Below are positions 47,901 through 58,379 of a stretch of DNA of 64,000 nucleotides, piece after piece (the first letter of the stretch is position 1; every line of letters starts with the position of its first letter). Made by a program: the position numbers and the translations under genes. Source of the DNA: Aphidius gifuensis (taxonomy: Eukaryota; Arthropoda; Insecta; Hymenoptera; Braconidae); the NCBI RefSeq assembly GCF_014905175.1, contig NC_057790.1, positions 23,586,469-23,650,468 of the forward strand. The letters are read 5' to 3'. The notes under the pieces are model-generated. The model saw nothing but the letters and a program-made list of their open reading frames with translations. It did no database searches and was not told the origin of the DNA.

Positions 47901-50543
47901 ATATAAAAATTCTTAACCGTGGAAAAAGTATCATCACAATTTTTTCGATTAAAAATATGAAAAAAAAAAAAATTATAAAAACTAAATCAAGTATATAAAA
48001 ATAAATACTATTTACTTCCTTTCATAATATTGATAATTTTTTTTTTTTTTTTTATTGTGATGATCAATGTCATTTTTATTTAATTGAAAAAATATTTTGT
48101 TGATCAATCAAGCGAAATATTGTCTGTTACAATTGAATGAATTCTTTGATTCATATAGGTGAGATTGTGCATTTTCCGGTTTACTTTCGTGTTTCAATAG
48201 AAAGGCCCATACTTGATTAGCATGCAGATTATTTCTCCACAACATGTATATATCATCATAAAATTGCATTGCCATATTTTCACAATCTATTTTTAAATTT
48301 AAATAACATATAATATTATTTTTTTTCATTGATTTTTCCGAGTTATGTCAATCAAAAAATTTGATGTTACCTTGAAGCAATTTAATTATATCCATAAAAT
48401 AGAGAATGTCAATAGTTACAAGACACGTTAGGTGAAATATATTTAATCGAATTTATTCGATAATGACGCTTTCGCTCTACTCTTTGGTAAAATAAATTGA
48501 TAGTAGGTGAAAGTATGTTTTATATATTGTACACGATAGTCTTTACTTGCAAATATAATTGTACATGATATGCCCCAAAGAATCATAATCAGATTGTCAA
48601 TTCTATATACATGAATATTTTATTTATAAATATTTTTATGATACCTTTAACAAGCCAGAGTGAGCGTGTGTGTTAGTTGATTATTTAAATGAACATTTGA
48701 ATTTTAATTTATCGACATATTTAAAAATTATTAACAGATTATAAAAACTGGTTAAGAAAGTATAATAATTTTTTTAACTGTAAAATTTATTAGTAATATT
48801 TGAAAGTCAATTAATTCATATTGATATTATGTATGTATATATTTTTCTTTTTCTAAACATTTAATACTAATTATTTTTTTGTTTGTTTGTTTTTATAGTG
48901 GAGTCGTTTACGCACCTTTCGTTTGTCGAAAGTGCTCAAAAAAACGAGCAGAAAGAAAAGAAATAATAACTGAAATTGTTGAAACTGAACAAAAATATGG
49001 TAGAGATTTAAGAATAATTCTTGAAGAATTTCATCGACCAATGTTGAGAGCTGGATTATTAACACAAGAACAATTATCAGCAATATTTTTAAATGTTGAA
49101 GAATTACTTGAGCATAATTTAATGCTTGCTGATAAACTTAAAGAAGCTGTAGAATTAAGTCAAGTATCTGGTGATGAAGATTTAATAAATGTTGATTTAG
49201 GTAAAATATTTCTTGAATCAGAAAGAATGTTACATGCATTTGAAAGTTATTGTACACGTCAAGGTGGTGCAAGTTTACTTCTTCAAAATCTTGAAAAAGA
49301 AAAAGAATTATTACGTATATTTTTAAAAGTTTCACAAATGGAAAATACAGTATTGAGAAGAATGAATTTAAATTCATTTTTAATGGTACCAGTACAAAGA
49401 GTTACTAAATATCCACTTTTACTTGCTCGTTTATTAAAAGCAACACCATCAGTACGATCAGATGTACAAGATGCCAGAAAAAAATTGGAACAAGCTCAAT
49501 CAAATATTGAACTTCATTTGGAGCACATGAATGCTGTAATATATTTTTTTAATTAATATAATAAAGAAAAATAAAATTATTTATTAATTTGTTTATTTTT
49601 TTTTTTTGATAATTTTAGGAAGCCAAAGATGTTACATCAACAAAACTCTGGCGAAGAATATCAATCATTCAAAATGGAAGAAGATCAAATGGTGAACAAG
49701 ATATTGTCAATATTAAAATGAGAAAAGTTAGTTGGAAAAAAAATATACAAATATAATTATTATGAAAAATATTTTCTATTAATTAATTTATATTGTCTAG
49801 ATGGCTGTTGAGATACTTGAATGGGCACATGAAGAGGCTAGATTTGTTTTGGAAGGACGTTTATTAGTTGCACAACCAACAGATAATAATTGGAAAAGAG
49901 GTAGAACAGTTAAACTTGCACCTGTCACTGCAATGCTTGTTACAAATGGAAAAGTAAATATTATTTTTTTAATTTAAATATCAATTATTGTCAATCAGTT
50001 TAACTATAATGATACTAATTTTTTTTTTTTTTTATTAAATAGTCAAACACTGAATTTTTGGATTCAAATGATGATTCTCTATTTCCAAGACAAATTGGAA
50101 TTAAAGAAGCTACATTGTTATTGGTGAAAGAAAAAATTGGCCGTTACTCACTTCTTCGTGTAAGTTATTGCAAAATATATAATTAATAATAATGAATATA
50201 AAAATTATAAATAATTAATTTTTTGTTAATTTTTTTAGGAACCATTGTGTCTTGATAAATGCATCGTGTGCTGTGAGACAGATCTTGAAGATTACTTTGA
50301 AATTCAAGAACTTTCAACAAAAGAAACATTTATTTTTAAAGTTAGTAAAAATAATTATTTTAAATTTAAATGTATTAAATATTAAATATTAAATAATTTT
50401 TAATTTTTATTCAGGCTGAAGATGGAGCAAGAACAAAAAGATGGTGCAGAACATTGCAAGCACATGCACAATCATTGGGAAGTTGGCGAAGACGTCGTGG
50501 CGCACTTCCAAATATAATGATATGTGGTGTTGCAAGAAGTTGA
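33983..50543 (+). CDS. RhoGEF (Dbl family) with C-terminal DH-PH module, 11 coding exons
   Basis: Guanine-nucleotide exchange factor for Rho-family GTPases, probably cytoplasmic or cortical. Coding exons: 33983-34108, 39347-39773, 39902-41401, 45689-47448, 47642-47862, 48899-49535, 49619-49726, 49801-49953, 50043-50159, 50239-50340, 50415-50543. All have GT/AG ends and phases join in frame to 1,759 aa. The DH domain lies at about residues 1367-1555 (starts near EIITEIVETEQKYGRDL, contains MVPVQRVTKYPLLLARLL); a PH-like domain follows to about 1745. Upstream are two Cys-pair clusters (residues 137-170 and 1331-1357), Asn-rich low complexity, a proline-rich segment near 1080 and an acidic run near 1195-1227. 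The start is the first ATG after an in-frame TAA at 33974; a strong acceptor at 33874 suggests further 5' non-coding exons. I considered the insect GEFmeso-type RhoGEFs but cannot confirm orthology. Confidence 0.9.
36409..36441 (-). CDS. Possible last exon following 37021-37124
   Basis: After an acceptor TTTATTTTACCTTAG, ten codons (PADYAERIKT) and a TAA are in phase 0, which fits the phase-0 donor at 37020. The exon is short and the only support is acceptor quality, phase and composition. A second acceptor 20 bases upstream (TTTCGCAG) would give a different short tail. Confidence 0.3.
   Translation of the reverse strand, partial: PADYAERIKT
37021..37124 (-). CDS. Opposite-strand coding exon inside RhoGEF intron 1
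   Basis: A 104-bp minus-strand exon with a good acceptor (TTTGTTAATATAG) and a consensus GTAAGT donor at 37020. Only one frame is open: two leading bases then 34 codons (starts KPEVQKNRPLSCTPSITK, ends AKVIRVPKQAS), phase 1 in, phase 0 out. The composition is far from the surrounding AT-rich DNA. The product is basic and Ser/Thr/Pro-rich and unrecognised. No upstream exon of the right phase was found with confidence. A possible terminal exon lies at 36441-36409. Confidence 0.5.
37771..37911 (+). CDS. Small open reading frame, 46 aa, secreted-peptide-like
   Basis: ATG at 37771, TGA at 37909. The first 15 or so residues are hydrophobic (MVLYIFLTLFILFV), like a signal peptide, followed by a hydrophilic part with two cysteines (NTCVTEKSSCMLPYRHKSV). 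T-rich DNA often encodes such hydrophobic starts by chance; a GTAAGA donor-like site near the end could make it a first exon. Confidence 0.2.
   Translation: MVLYIFLTLFILFVNVENTCVTEKSSCMLPYRHKSVTTFFNSKRVR
39204..39224. repeat. (TTAA)n simple repeat
   Basis: Five uninterrupted TTAA units in the intron just upstream of RhoGEF exon 2. Confidence 0.7.
41402..45688 (+). other. Large RhoGEF intron, otherwise without firm genes
   Basis: Intron between coding exons 3 and 4 with GTGAGT and TTATTAG ends. Apart from the candidate first exon at 42332-42371 it holds AT-rich sequence, a T-rich (TTC/TTCATC) stretch at about 42900-43080, and a 41-codon open frame at 42733-42858 whose coding status is unsupported. 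Confidence 0.8.
42332..42371 (+). CDS. Candidate alternative first exon of the RhoGEF (13 codons)
   Basis: Inside the large intron 41402-45688, an ATG at 42332 opens 13 codons (MINQRKPSSPQVV) plus one base, ending at a GTAAGA donor. The phase-1 end fits the next RhoGEF exon at 45689, which needs exactly one leading base, and would give an Asp at the junction. The resulting isoform would be about 1,088 aa and lack the N-terminal Cys cluster while keeping the second cluster, DH and PH. The phase match alone has a one-in-three chance of being accidental. Confidence 0.4.
48108..48395 (-). CDS. Nested two-exon small gene, 67 aa, function unknown
   Basis: Lies on the opposite strand inside the RhoGEF intron 47863-48898. 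Exon 1 is 48395-48371 (ATG, 8 codons and one base, GTAACA donor); an 84-bp intron ends in AAAATAG; exon 2 is 48286-48108 and stops with TGA. The phases agree (1 to 1) and the product starts MDIIKLLQD. The rest has balanced composition unlike a chance frame in this DNA (for example NMAMQFYDDIYMLWRNN and NQVWAFLLKHESKPENAQ). No signal peptide or membrane segment is evident. I do not recognise the family. An AATAAA lies about 28 bases after the stop (48080-48075). It could instead be the end of a longer transcript. Confidence 0.6.
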
Positions 50544-50580
50544 GTTAGGTAATAATTTAAACTTCAACATCTGATAACCA

Positions 50581-50586
50581 AATAAA
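50581..50586 (+). terminator. AATAAA polyadenylation signal of the RhoGEF
   Basis: Canonical hexamer 37 bases after the TGA at 50541-50543. Others occur further on in this A-rich sequence, so the site used is uncertain. Confidence 0.5.
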
Positions 50587-51345
50587 AGCTTCATAAAAGT
50601 TCTTCATAACTGTTCAGATAAATATATATGTATATGCATTTTTTTTCCATGAAAAATCAATACAAATTGAAGAAAAAATAATCGAAATATTATTCAAATA
50701 TAATTATTACAATTAATAATTTCTGTTGATATAATTAATTTAAATATCAGAAATTTATAAATTTATAAATAATACGCACATAATATATTATAGTAAGGTT
50801 AGATTTTAATTTAAATAAAAAAAAAAAAACAACAGAACAAAATTAAATAACTAAATTATGTTGAGAAAAAAAAAAAGAAAAAAATTGAGTAGCTGTGATA
50901 ACGACTGGATTAATTGGGATGTAATTAATTTTTTTTTTTTAAATTCTTTTTTTGCAAATGATAATAACTAAAATACAAAAATTTTTTAAATTTTCACAAA
51001 TGCTCTTTTTTTTTTCCTATTCAGTGCCAGTAAATTTGCGAAAAAAAAAATAAAAATATCCATTATAATTTTGTTAATCAACTTTGTATTTCAATTAGTT
51101 AAAAACGAAAAAAAAAAAATGTATTACACAGTATTTAATGGGCCAACACAAAGGTAAAATTTATCGATATTTTTCAAGTGTTTAAATCTCTGTAAATATT
51201 TACATTTGCACTAAAAAATATATATTTTTCTTATGGTAATTGTAAAGCAGAAAAGAAAAGAAGAAAAAAAAAAACTCAACAACTGCAATTAAATGTGAAA
51301 TAATATGTAATAAAATTTGTTTTGTTAAACATACAAATTTGTTTT
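50587..51345. other. Convergent intergenic region, RhoGEF and TFB1M
   Basis: The two genes point at each other. The spacer is A/T-rich with long A and T runs. I see no exon or structured repeat in it. Confidence 0.6.
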
Positions 51346-51366
51346 TTTATTTTTTTCTTAAAACCA

Positions 51367-52539
51367 TCAAATATTTTCTTGAATTTTTTGCTCTGTGTCA
51401 CTAAATTCTTCAGTTGGAATTAAATAATCATCATCAATGTCTGTTATTTGAAGACTTACAGCTTGATTTTTACCAAGTACTTTTTTAGATGCACGATAAT
51501 TATAACTTTCAAGACCTGGATGATTTTCAACGAGATATTTATAAGCTGTACAAAGTTTATCAACATCTTCAACACTAAATTGCACTGGTCTCATTGTTGG
51601 ATCAAGATCAGACAATTTAAACATCATCATTGTCATGTCTTCAGTAACTTCCGGTGGAAATAATGTTCTGTAATAAAAATAAAAAATTATTAATAACAGT
51701 AATCAAATTGAAAAACATGATAAAATCATTTAAAAAATTAAAAATACATACTTGATACATGAACGTGACCATTTTTGTCTGAATGAAAATAAATGTCTTG
51801 ACATTTTTTCAAATAGTTTAAAAGGATGAGTTGTTCTTGGTGTTATCAATGGCTCAAATGTAACAACACCAACATCAACATCAGGTGCTGGAACAAATGC
51901 TTTACCAGGTATCATAAATCTTAATCTTGGATAAGTCCATGCTTGTGACATAAGTGACAATCTACATCTTTGTTCATCCAGAGGTTGTGCAACAATTCTT
52001 TCAGCAACTTCTTTTTGAAATGTTAATAATAATTTAACACGTCCCATTGACCATGCTCCTCTTTTTTCAGATATATCATGTAACCAATTAATAATTAATG
52101 GTGTTGATACATTAAATGGTAAATTACCAATAATATGAATTTTTGGATATTTATCATTCCATTCTTTTTTAAAATCATCTGGTATTATTGTTGTTAAATT
52201 TGTTTTTAATATATCATCAAAAACAATATCCATTTTACCATTAATTGTTTCAAATGTTTCAGCTAACATTTCTAATGTTGGCTTAAAACGATAATCTTTT
52301 TCAACGACAATTAATTTATCTGGTAATTTTTTCATAATTGAACGTGTTAAACCACCTGGTCCAGGACCAACTTCAATAACTTGTGAACCATTTATATTTC
52401 CAGCTTGACGTATTATTTTATTTATCAATCGTTCATCCATTAAAAAATTTTGAGCCAATTGTTTTCTTGCTTGAAGACGATAGAGCTTGAGAATATCTCT
52501 TATTGATGGTAATGGTGGAAATCTTAAATTTGCAGCCAT
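51367..52539 (-). CDS. TFB1M: Mitochondrial dimethyladenosine transferase 1 (TFB1M / mtTFB1)
   Basis: KsgA/Dim1-family methyltransferase that uses S-adenosylmethionine to dimethylate the two adjacent adenines of the 3' terminal hairpin loop of mitochondrial 12S rRNA, needed for small-subunit assembly. Exon 1 is 52539-51752 (donor GTATGT, phase 2), exon 2 is 51667-51367; total 362 aa, close to the family's length. Visible motifs: the N-terminal QARKQLAQNFLMDE signature (residues 23-36), SAM-binding motif I IEVGPGPGGLT (55-65), catalytic motif IV NLPF (139-142), and QKEVAERIVAQP (175-186). The second exon encodes the helical C-terminal lobe (LDPTMRPVQFSVEDVDKLC). It lies 92 bases downstream of COA3 on the same strand with no evident promoter between. 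AATAAA follows the stop at 51351-51346. Confidence 0.96.
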
Positions 52540-52631
52540 TTTAATATATGTTTATTTTTAATATTTAACTAATTAATTATAAATTTAAAAAAAAGAATAA
52601 TATAAACTACAAAATTATTTATATTAAATAA
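52540..52631 (-). other. Short intercistronic spacer between COA3 and TFB1M
   Basis: 92 bases between the COA3 stop and the TFB1M ATG, almost pure A/T, with no GC-rich promoter patch, no initiator-like motif and no separate 5' exon. This supports one transcript carrying both frames, as known for the Drosophila homologues. Confidence 0.7.
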
Positions 52632-52898
52632 TTATTCTTCTGATACTGTTGTTTCTGGTAAATCAAAATCATCAAAGTATTGCTCTTGTTTAATTGCCTT
52701 CAGTGTATATGAATAAATTGATAATACAGTAGCTCCTAATAATCCACCAACAATAAGATTTCTATTACGTATTACTTTTAATTTTTTTACTCTGTCAATA
52801 TTTTCTTGTTCAACTCGTTTAATCCAGTGTAAATCAGATGTTGATAATTTTATAGAATCCTTTGACAGATCAACTTTTGGCATACGATCACCGTCCAT
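52632..52898 (-). CDS. COA3: Cytochrome c oxidase assembly factor 3 (COA3 / CCDC56)
   Basis: Small inner-mitochondrial-membrane protein that helps stabilise newly made COX1 in complex IV assembly. 88 aa in one exon, near the length of insect homologues. The N-terminal half carries the family's LSTSDLHWIKRVEQEN stretch (residues 18-33) and a basic helix, followed by one membrane segment at about 47-65 (NLIVGGLLGATVLSIYSYT) and an acidic tail. The ATG at 52898 is chosen because an acceptor (TATATTGATAG) ends at 52910, only 11 bases upstream, so the longer open frame seen upstream is intronic. It is the first cistron of a unit with TFB1M. Confidence 0.94.
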   Translation of the reverse strand: MDGDRMPKVDLSKDSIKLSTSDLHWIKRVEQENIDRVKKLKVIRNRNLIVGGLLGATVLSIYSYTLKAIKQEQYFDDFDLPETTVSEE

Positions 52899-53131
52899 GA
52901 CTCGATAATCTATCAATATAAATAAATAAACAATTATTAATTTTATATTATAGAATTTGTTGCATCAGTTATACAATAATATAATACCAGTAAAAAGTTA
53001 GGTTATAGTTGAATAATTAAAAACAAAAAAAAAAACATAGAAATGTTTATTTCTGTTTTAATATTGTAATAACTATTGATAATGTTGGTAATTGTTTGAA
53101 AATATTTATTATTTGTGTAATGATTATTTAC

Positions 53132-53191
53132 CTTAATTTTGCAATAAACAACAATTGACTTTTTATCAATTATTACAAGCCGGAGTTTACT
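53132..53191 (-). promoter_or_regulatory. Likely start and 5' UTR exon of the COA3-TFB1M transcript
   Basis: An initiator-like TCAGTA at 53193-53188 is followed by about 60 bases ending in AAG with a GTAAAT donor at 53131. The matching acceptor is at 52910, giving an intron of about 220 bases before the COA3 ATG. No TATA box is evident. The transcript start position is inferred. Confidence 0.45.
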
Positions 53192-53199
53192 GAAAATGC

Positions 53200-54590
53200 A
53201 AAATTTAAAATTTGAATTAAATTTTAATATTCAAAAAAAAATTAATTAATATGTAAATATAATGAAATTAAATTTATAATAAAATAATAATTATACTTAT
53301 CTTAAATAGAGACTTTTTTCTTTTTAATTTTCTAGTTATTTTATTTTATTTTTTTTTACTAGCTTATTGCCATTTTAATTCTAGTTAAACCGCGACAATT
53401 TAAATACTCAAAATTATTTAAACTCTAAATTTTTGTCATTTTTAATTTATTATTTAAAGTCATTTTTTATCAAATAAAAAACGAATAAATTTTCGGAGTA
53501 ATATATATTTTTTTTTGCAGTATCATTCAAGACTTCATGAGTCATCAGAATTTTATGATTTTTTTAAAAATTCATGATGAATTTTTCAAATAAATTTATA
53601 TCGATTTTCTAAGCCGACATAAAGTGTCGTAAATTTTTTTTCAAATCAAGAAAAGTTTTACAAAAAAAAAAATTAGTTATACTGAATTAAAATTTATGAA
53701 AAAAGAATTGATATTATATATACGCGGGATTATAAAAACATAATCAGTAAATTCAGTAACTATGGATAATAATTGGAGCGTAATGCTGATGTATAAGCTC
53801 AAACCATTATCGTTAATAGTTAATACAGCCGTTAGCATTAATTTTGTCGAGTATACAGAAACCTTCATCCACAAAACCACCCTCAAAAATTTATCATCCT
53901 CATTCAACTATCCCTTTTTGTCCATTTTTATCTGTACCCTTCTCTCTTTGTCTCTCAATCACTTCTCAATTCTCATCGATACTTCAATATGTTCAAATAT
54001 GTGCTCTTATAATACAACAATTCCCCCATTAAAATAAATACAATTCTATGAAAATTCACCCTTTAAAACACACATAAATTATAATAATATTATTATTTTT
54101 TCCAAGAATTTAATCCTTTTTATCTTTACTGCAAAAATAAATTATAATCATATTGAGTCAATATATATTCAGATTTCAGATATTCCAAGAAGAAAACATA
54201 TTCATCTATTAATTTGTATTTAAATTTCTCAGAATAAAATTGTTTTACGAAATGAAAAATCAAGTCTAATAAAATTGCAGTGTCAATTATAAAAAAATAC
54301 ATATTTGTATTGACATATTGTATTTTAAAATATTTATTTATATATTTTATTGGCACTGTTTATAACTGTTTGTTAATAAAATGCCCCTATATGTATATAT
54401 ACACTTTGAAAAACTCAAATAGTAAATACATTCAGGTCAAAAGGTTGATAGAGGGTGAGGAAGAGTTAAAGGAAATAGAAACTTAAACATTTCTCAGTTC
54501 CAAATAGTATATAGGATACTTTTGTTAAACGTTTTTGAACGATATCCAGAAAAAGTTTGTAGTACAGTAGTTTAATTCAACTCATTTATA
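53200..54590. other. AT-rich spacer between COA3 promoter and the 54.7-kb gene end
   Basis: Several open frames of 60-90 codons occur on both strands but are hydrophobic or low in complexity and lack splice-site support. No gene called. Confidence 0.5.
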
Positions 54591-54615
54591 GTTGTTGTTG
54601 TTGTTGTTGTTGTTG
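54591..54615. repeat. (TTG)8 microsatellite
   Basis: Eight perfect GTT/TTG units just downstream of the terminal exon at 54729-54677. Confidence 0.9.
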
Positions 54616-54676
54616 ATATATATATGTTAGTTGACTGCACAATAATAATAATAATGAAAATAATAATTGTAAATAG

Positions 54677-57600
54677 TCAAGAGGTACTTGGACCTGACGA
54701 CCTTGACGAAACGATCGACCCAGAATGACCTAAATTAAATAGAAAATAGTATGCCACTGCTAGAGAAATATATTGAGAGGGATTCATCCCTTCTCGAGAT
54801 TATTATTTTTTTTTTTTATTTTTGCTCGTATTTGCCAGCTTAGTCAATATGATACTCTTGTTGATCAATAATAATTCATCTCGTATTTGATGAAAAATAA
54901 AATATATATATTTTTATTCATGAATATGTATATAATTAATTTTTTAAATTTATTTATTTATTTACACGAAAAAATGGTAAATTTTAAAATCAGTTTATGA
55001 TAACAAAAAAATCAAGGTAACTGTTCGACGAAATTTTTGATTAATTGCAAAGAAAAAATTGTTATGTTAAACTTACAGGATGATAATTTGAATGACTCAT
55101 TGGTTCCCGAGTTGTCCATGATGATTCCATCAACTGCAGGTGGAAAATTCACTAAACTTTTACGAAACCTGCAACAGAATAAATTAAATAAATTAAATCA
55201 TTGATCAGGTTCAAACACGACAGTTGATTTAAATGAATTGGATATATTAAAACTTTTAATCAATTTGTATAAAATCATATATCTATATACTTTTTATTTA
55301 AAATAATTATTATATGGGATATATACTTTTAATTATTATTTAATAAAACGGTTAATTACGAACTTCTAAAATTGACTGAATTCACTATGAACTTAGTAAC
55401 AAAATTACACTGTGAACTGGTGTGGCTGTGTGTGTGTGTATGTTTCGTTTTATTTAATTAAATGGCTTGGAAACTGGAGAAAAGAGAAATACATAGACTG
55501 AAATAAAAAATTTAAAGGAAAAAAAAAAAGAATATATAAGAGAAAAAAAAATAATGGGTGAGTGAATTTATAACTAGAAAGAGAATTTAACTAGAGGCAA
55601 TAAAGAAAAGCAAAAAATTTTGTTTGTTGCTGCATTATTTTTGAGTTTTATTTAAAATTTTTTAGGCTTCCTTTATGTGGGTAACAGTTAATCAAGTAAT
55701 TTCGTGGATTTAAATTTAATTTTACTGCGTGAGTGCAAACTTCTGCTTCACCAGCTCTTATACATATGTGTTTTATTTTGTATAATGTAATTTTCAACGA
55801 AGGGAAAATCGCACGAACACCGAATGCTCAGAATGAGATTAGCTATTTACGTATAGTTGGAATTTTTTTTTTTTATTATTAATTTATTTATTCTCTTTAT
55901 AATTCTGATGGGAAAATTGTTTTTTATTTCTTCTATACCCTAATTTTATTACATGCATTATATTTATTTTTTTTCCCTAAGAAAAATATGTGTGTGTATG
56001 TTTTTTTATGGCTCATTATTTAAACATTGAAATGGAAAAAAAAAAATTATGAAAAATTTTAATTATTGAAGATTGAATTTATAGTTTAGTAAAAAAATTT
56101 TTTATTATTTTTATTCAAAAAAATTTAATTATAAATGTTATAGCTTTTTTTATTATTTTTATCTTTTAAATTAATTAAAAGGGATAATTTAATTTATACT
56201 TTTTACTGTAGTCATTTAGAAATATTTTTTTTTCTTTTTTATTTTTATATATTTTTCATATCAAGAGAGTAATTTTATATCGAAAGTTATTGACTGAATG
56301 AAAATTGCAAATTTATTTTCTATAATTTCAGTGTGAGTTTTGAGTTATTGAGAAGTGTATTGAGAAGTTTTTTATACCCAAGAGAATTATGTGGTGAATT
56401 GAGTATTACAAGTAACAAGAAATTATCATAGATATTGGTCAAAGCTTTGCTTTCAAAGTTCATGAATAATCCTACGTTGAAAACAAAAATAATAAAAATG
56501 TAAAATTCTCGGTAGAATATTGTAGAGTACAAAGAGCAAATAACAAAAAAAAATACAAAGTATAAATTAGCTGTATAAATTTTTAAAAATATTATTTTAT
56601 TTCAAACAAAATGAATAAAATAAATTATCAACTAACAAATAAATGAATTTCCTAGGATCTCCTAATGATTCTACTGAAAAAAACATATTTATATAATAAT
56701 TTGAATGAATCAAACCAGAGAAATATAAAGTAAATAAAAAATGTTTTTAGAATTGACAATTTCATTCGTGATATAATGATTTCTCGCGATGAAAAAAGCA
56801 AAAAAATAACTGTGAATTGTCAATAATATATATGACAACCTATAAAATATATTTATAGAATAAATTATCCAAAAACAGTTTTTAAAAAATTTAAAAAAAA
56901 AAAGACTAGAAATGCATTTTAGCTTTCAACGACACATCACAACACACTTGACGTGAGATAAACTTATTTTTTTTCATCACGTACAAAAAGCAACATTATT
57001 CATTTCTATAATATAAAATACATACAAAGATCTAGTAAACTCTAGACTCTGGCATTTTTTACTCAAGACTTTTATACAGATGTTATATAAATATATTAAT
57101 TTTTTTTTCCCCTTTTTTCGAGTGCAACTTTTTCTCAAAAAATATATTTTCTTGGAGGTTTTTCTTGCACTATAATGACAGCCCAAAGAAAAATTGAAAA
57201 ATATAATGAAAAAAACTATTGTTTCATTTATTTTTCTTTATATTTATTCAACACAGTTGAGACAAAAATATAATAAATATCTACTATATCATGCGTAAAC
57301 AAATAAAATCCAATCATTGTTGTTGTTATTATATAATTTTATTACTTTGCTGTATCTTTTCTTTAATTTATCTTTTTTTATTTTAGATTGGATTACGACA
57401 AATTCACCCTTGCAATAAGCTGAGTGCCTGTAAATGACAAGACTGTGTCGCAACACGTGGTTGAATACTGGAAAAACATTCAAGCCACATTTAACATTAT
57501 ATAACTCACGAATAATTTATATCATCATCAATACGTAACAAATAAAAAATATAAAAACAATAATAAATAAAAAATATAAAATAATAAAGACTTTTCAAGA

Positions 57601-58373
57601 GATTTTTTAGAAAGTAAATAAATCAAAATAACTTATTTGAAATAGAAAAAAAAAAAATTTTAAATAATTTCAAATAAAATTTTTAGTATTATAAATTTTT
57701 CAACACTCTTATTGTTTTTTATTTTACATACAAGTATTTCTAAAAAGTATACAAAAAACTTTAATGTGTTAAAAGTTGAAAAAAAAAATAAAAATGAAAC
57801 TATGAAATAAAAAATTATTATATAAAAGATAAATAGAATAAATAAACAATTAAATAAATAAAAATTAAAAATAAAAAAAGTAAATTGATGTTAAATCTAT
57901 GGACGCGCCCTCAACATCCTCAGGGATATCCTCCTGTTGCCTACGATAGTGTTTTCATCCCCTCGCCCTTATTTTTCTAGTATTTTGTGAGCTTGCGCTC
58001 TGTCAAACAGTGAGAATGAGAGATACACAAATTGAAGAGAGAGTAAGAGAAGTTTGGCAATAAGGGGACAAAAGAGAGCTTTTATCATCCCCTCATTTTT
58101 ACCCTACAAACCCTCTGCTGTGTTACCTACAAACTATCGTGCACGTACTGAGTGTATATTTTTTTTATTTATTTTATTTGCTGGTTTTTTCATTTTTTTT
58201 TTTTTTTTTTTCGGGGGCTAAAGCTTAGTGAGGTATAACGGGGCGGCCTCTTGGTCGGGTGGCAGCAGATCGGTCGCGCATCAAGGTACCTTATAGTGAA
58301 AATAGTGGGAGAAACAGGAGATGCCCGGGCCAGTGCAAGCCGGGCTGTCTGCCCGTAAACATTGCTACGTTGT
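54677..58373 (-). CDS. 3' part of an unrecognised multi-exon gene (four C-terminal exons)
   Basis: Exons: 58373-58290 (acceptor after a T-rich run, donor GTACCT), 57467-57408 (acceptor GTTTTTCCAG, donor GTGAAT), 55168-55077 (acceptor CTGTTGCAG, donor GTAAGT) and 54729-54677 (acceptor CTATTTAATTTAG, TGA stop). Phases are 2, 2, 2 and 1 and agree at all three junctions, giving a tail of about 96 aa. Fragments: QRSNVYGQTARLALARASP, IQPRVATQSCHLQALSLLQ, FRKSLVNFPPAVDGIIMDNS, then HSGSIVSSRSSGPSTS at the C-terminus. The tail is Ser-rich, without a membrane segment, and probably disordered. The 5' exons must lie above 58.4 kb or outside the window. I do not recognise the family. Exons 3 and 4 are the surest; the 58.3 kb exon is the least sure. 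Confidence 0.55.
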
Positions 58374-58379
58374 CTTTTA

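Noticed and set aside
56320..56532. Minus-strand 70-codon frame with a good acceptor before MNFESKALTNIYDN
   Set aside because: As a cassette between the exons at 57408 and 55168 it would introduce an in-frame stop, and no other partner is evident.
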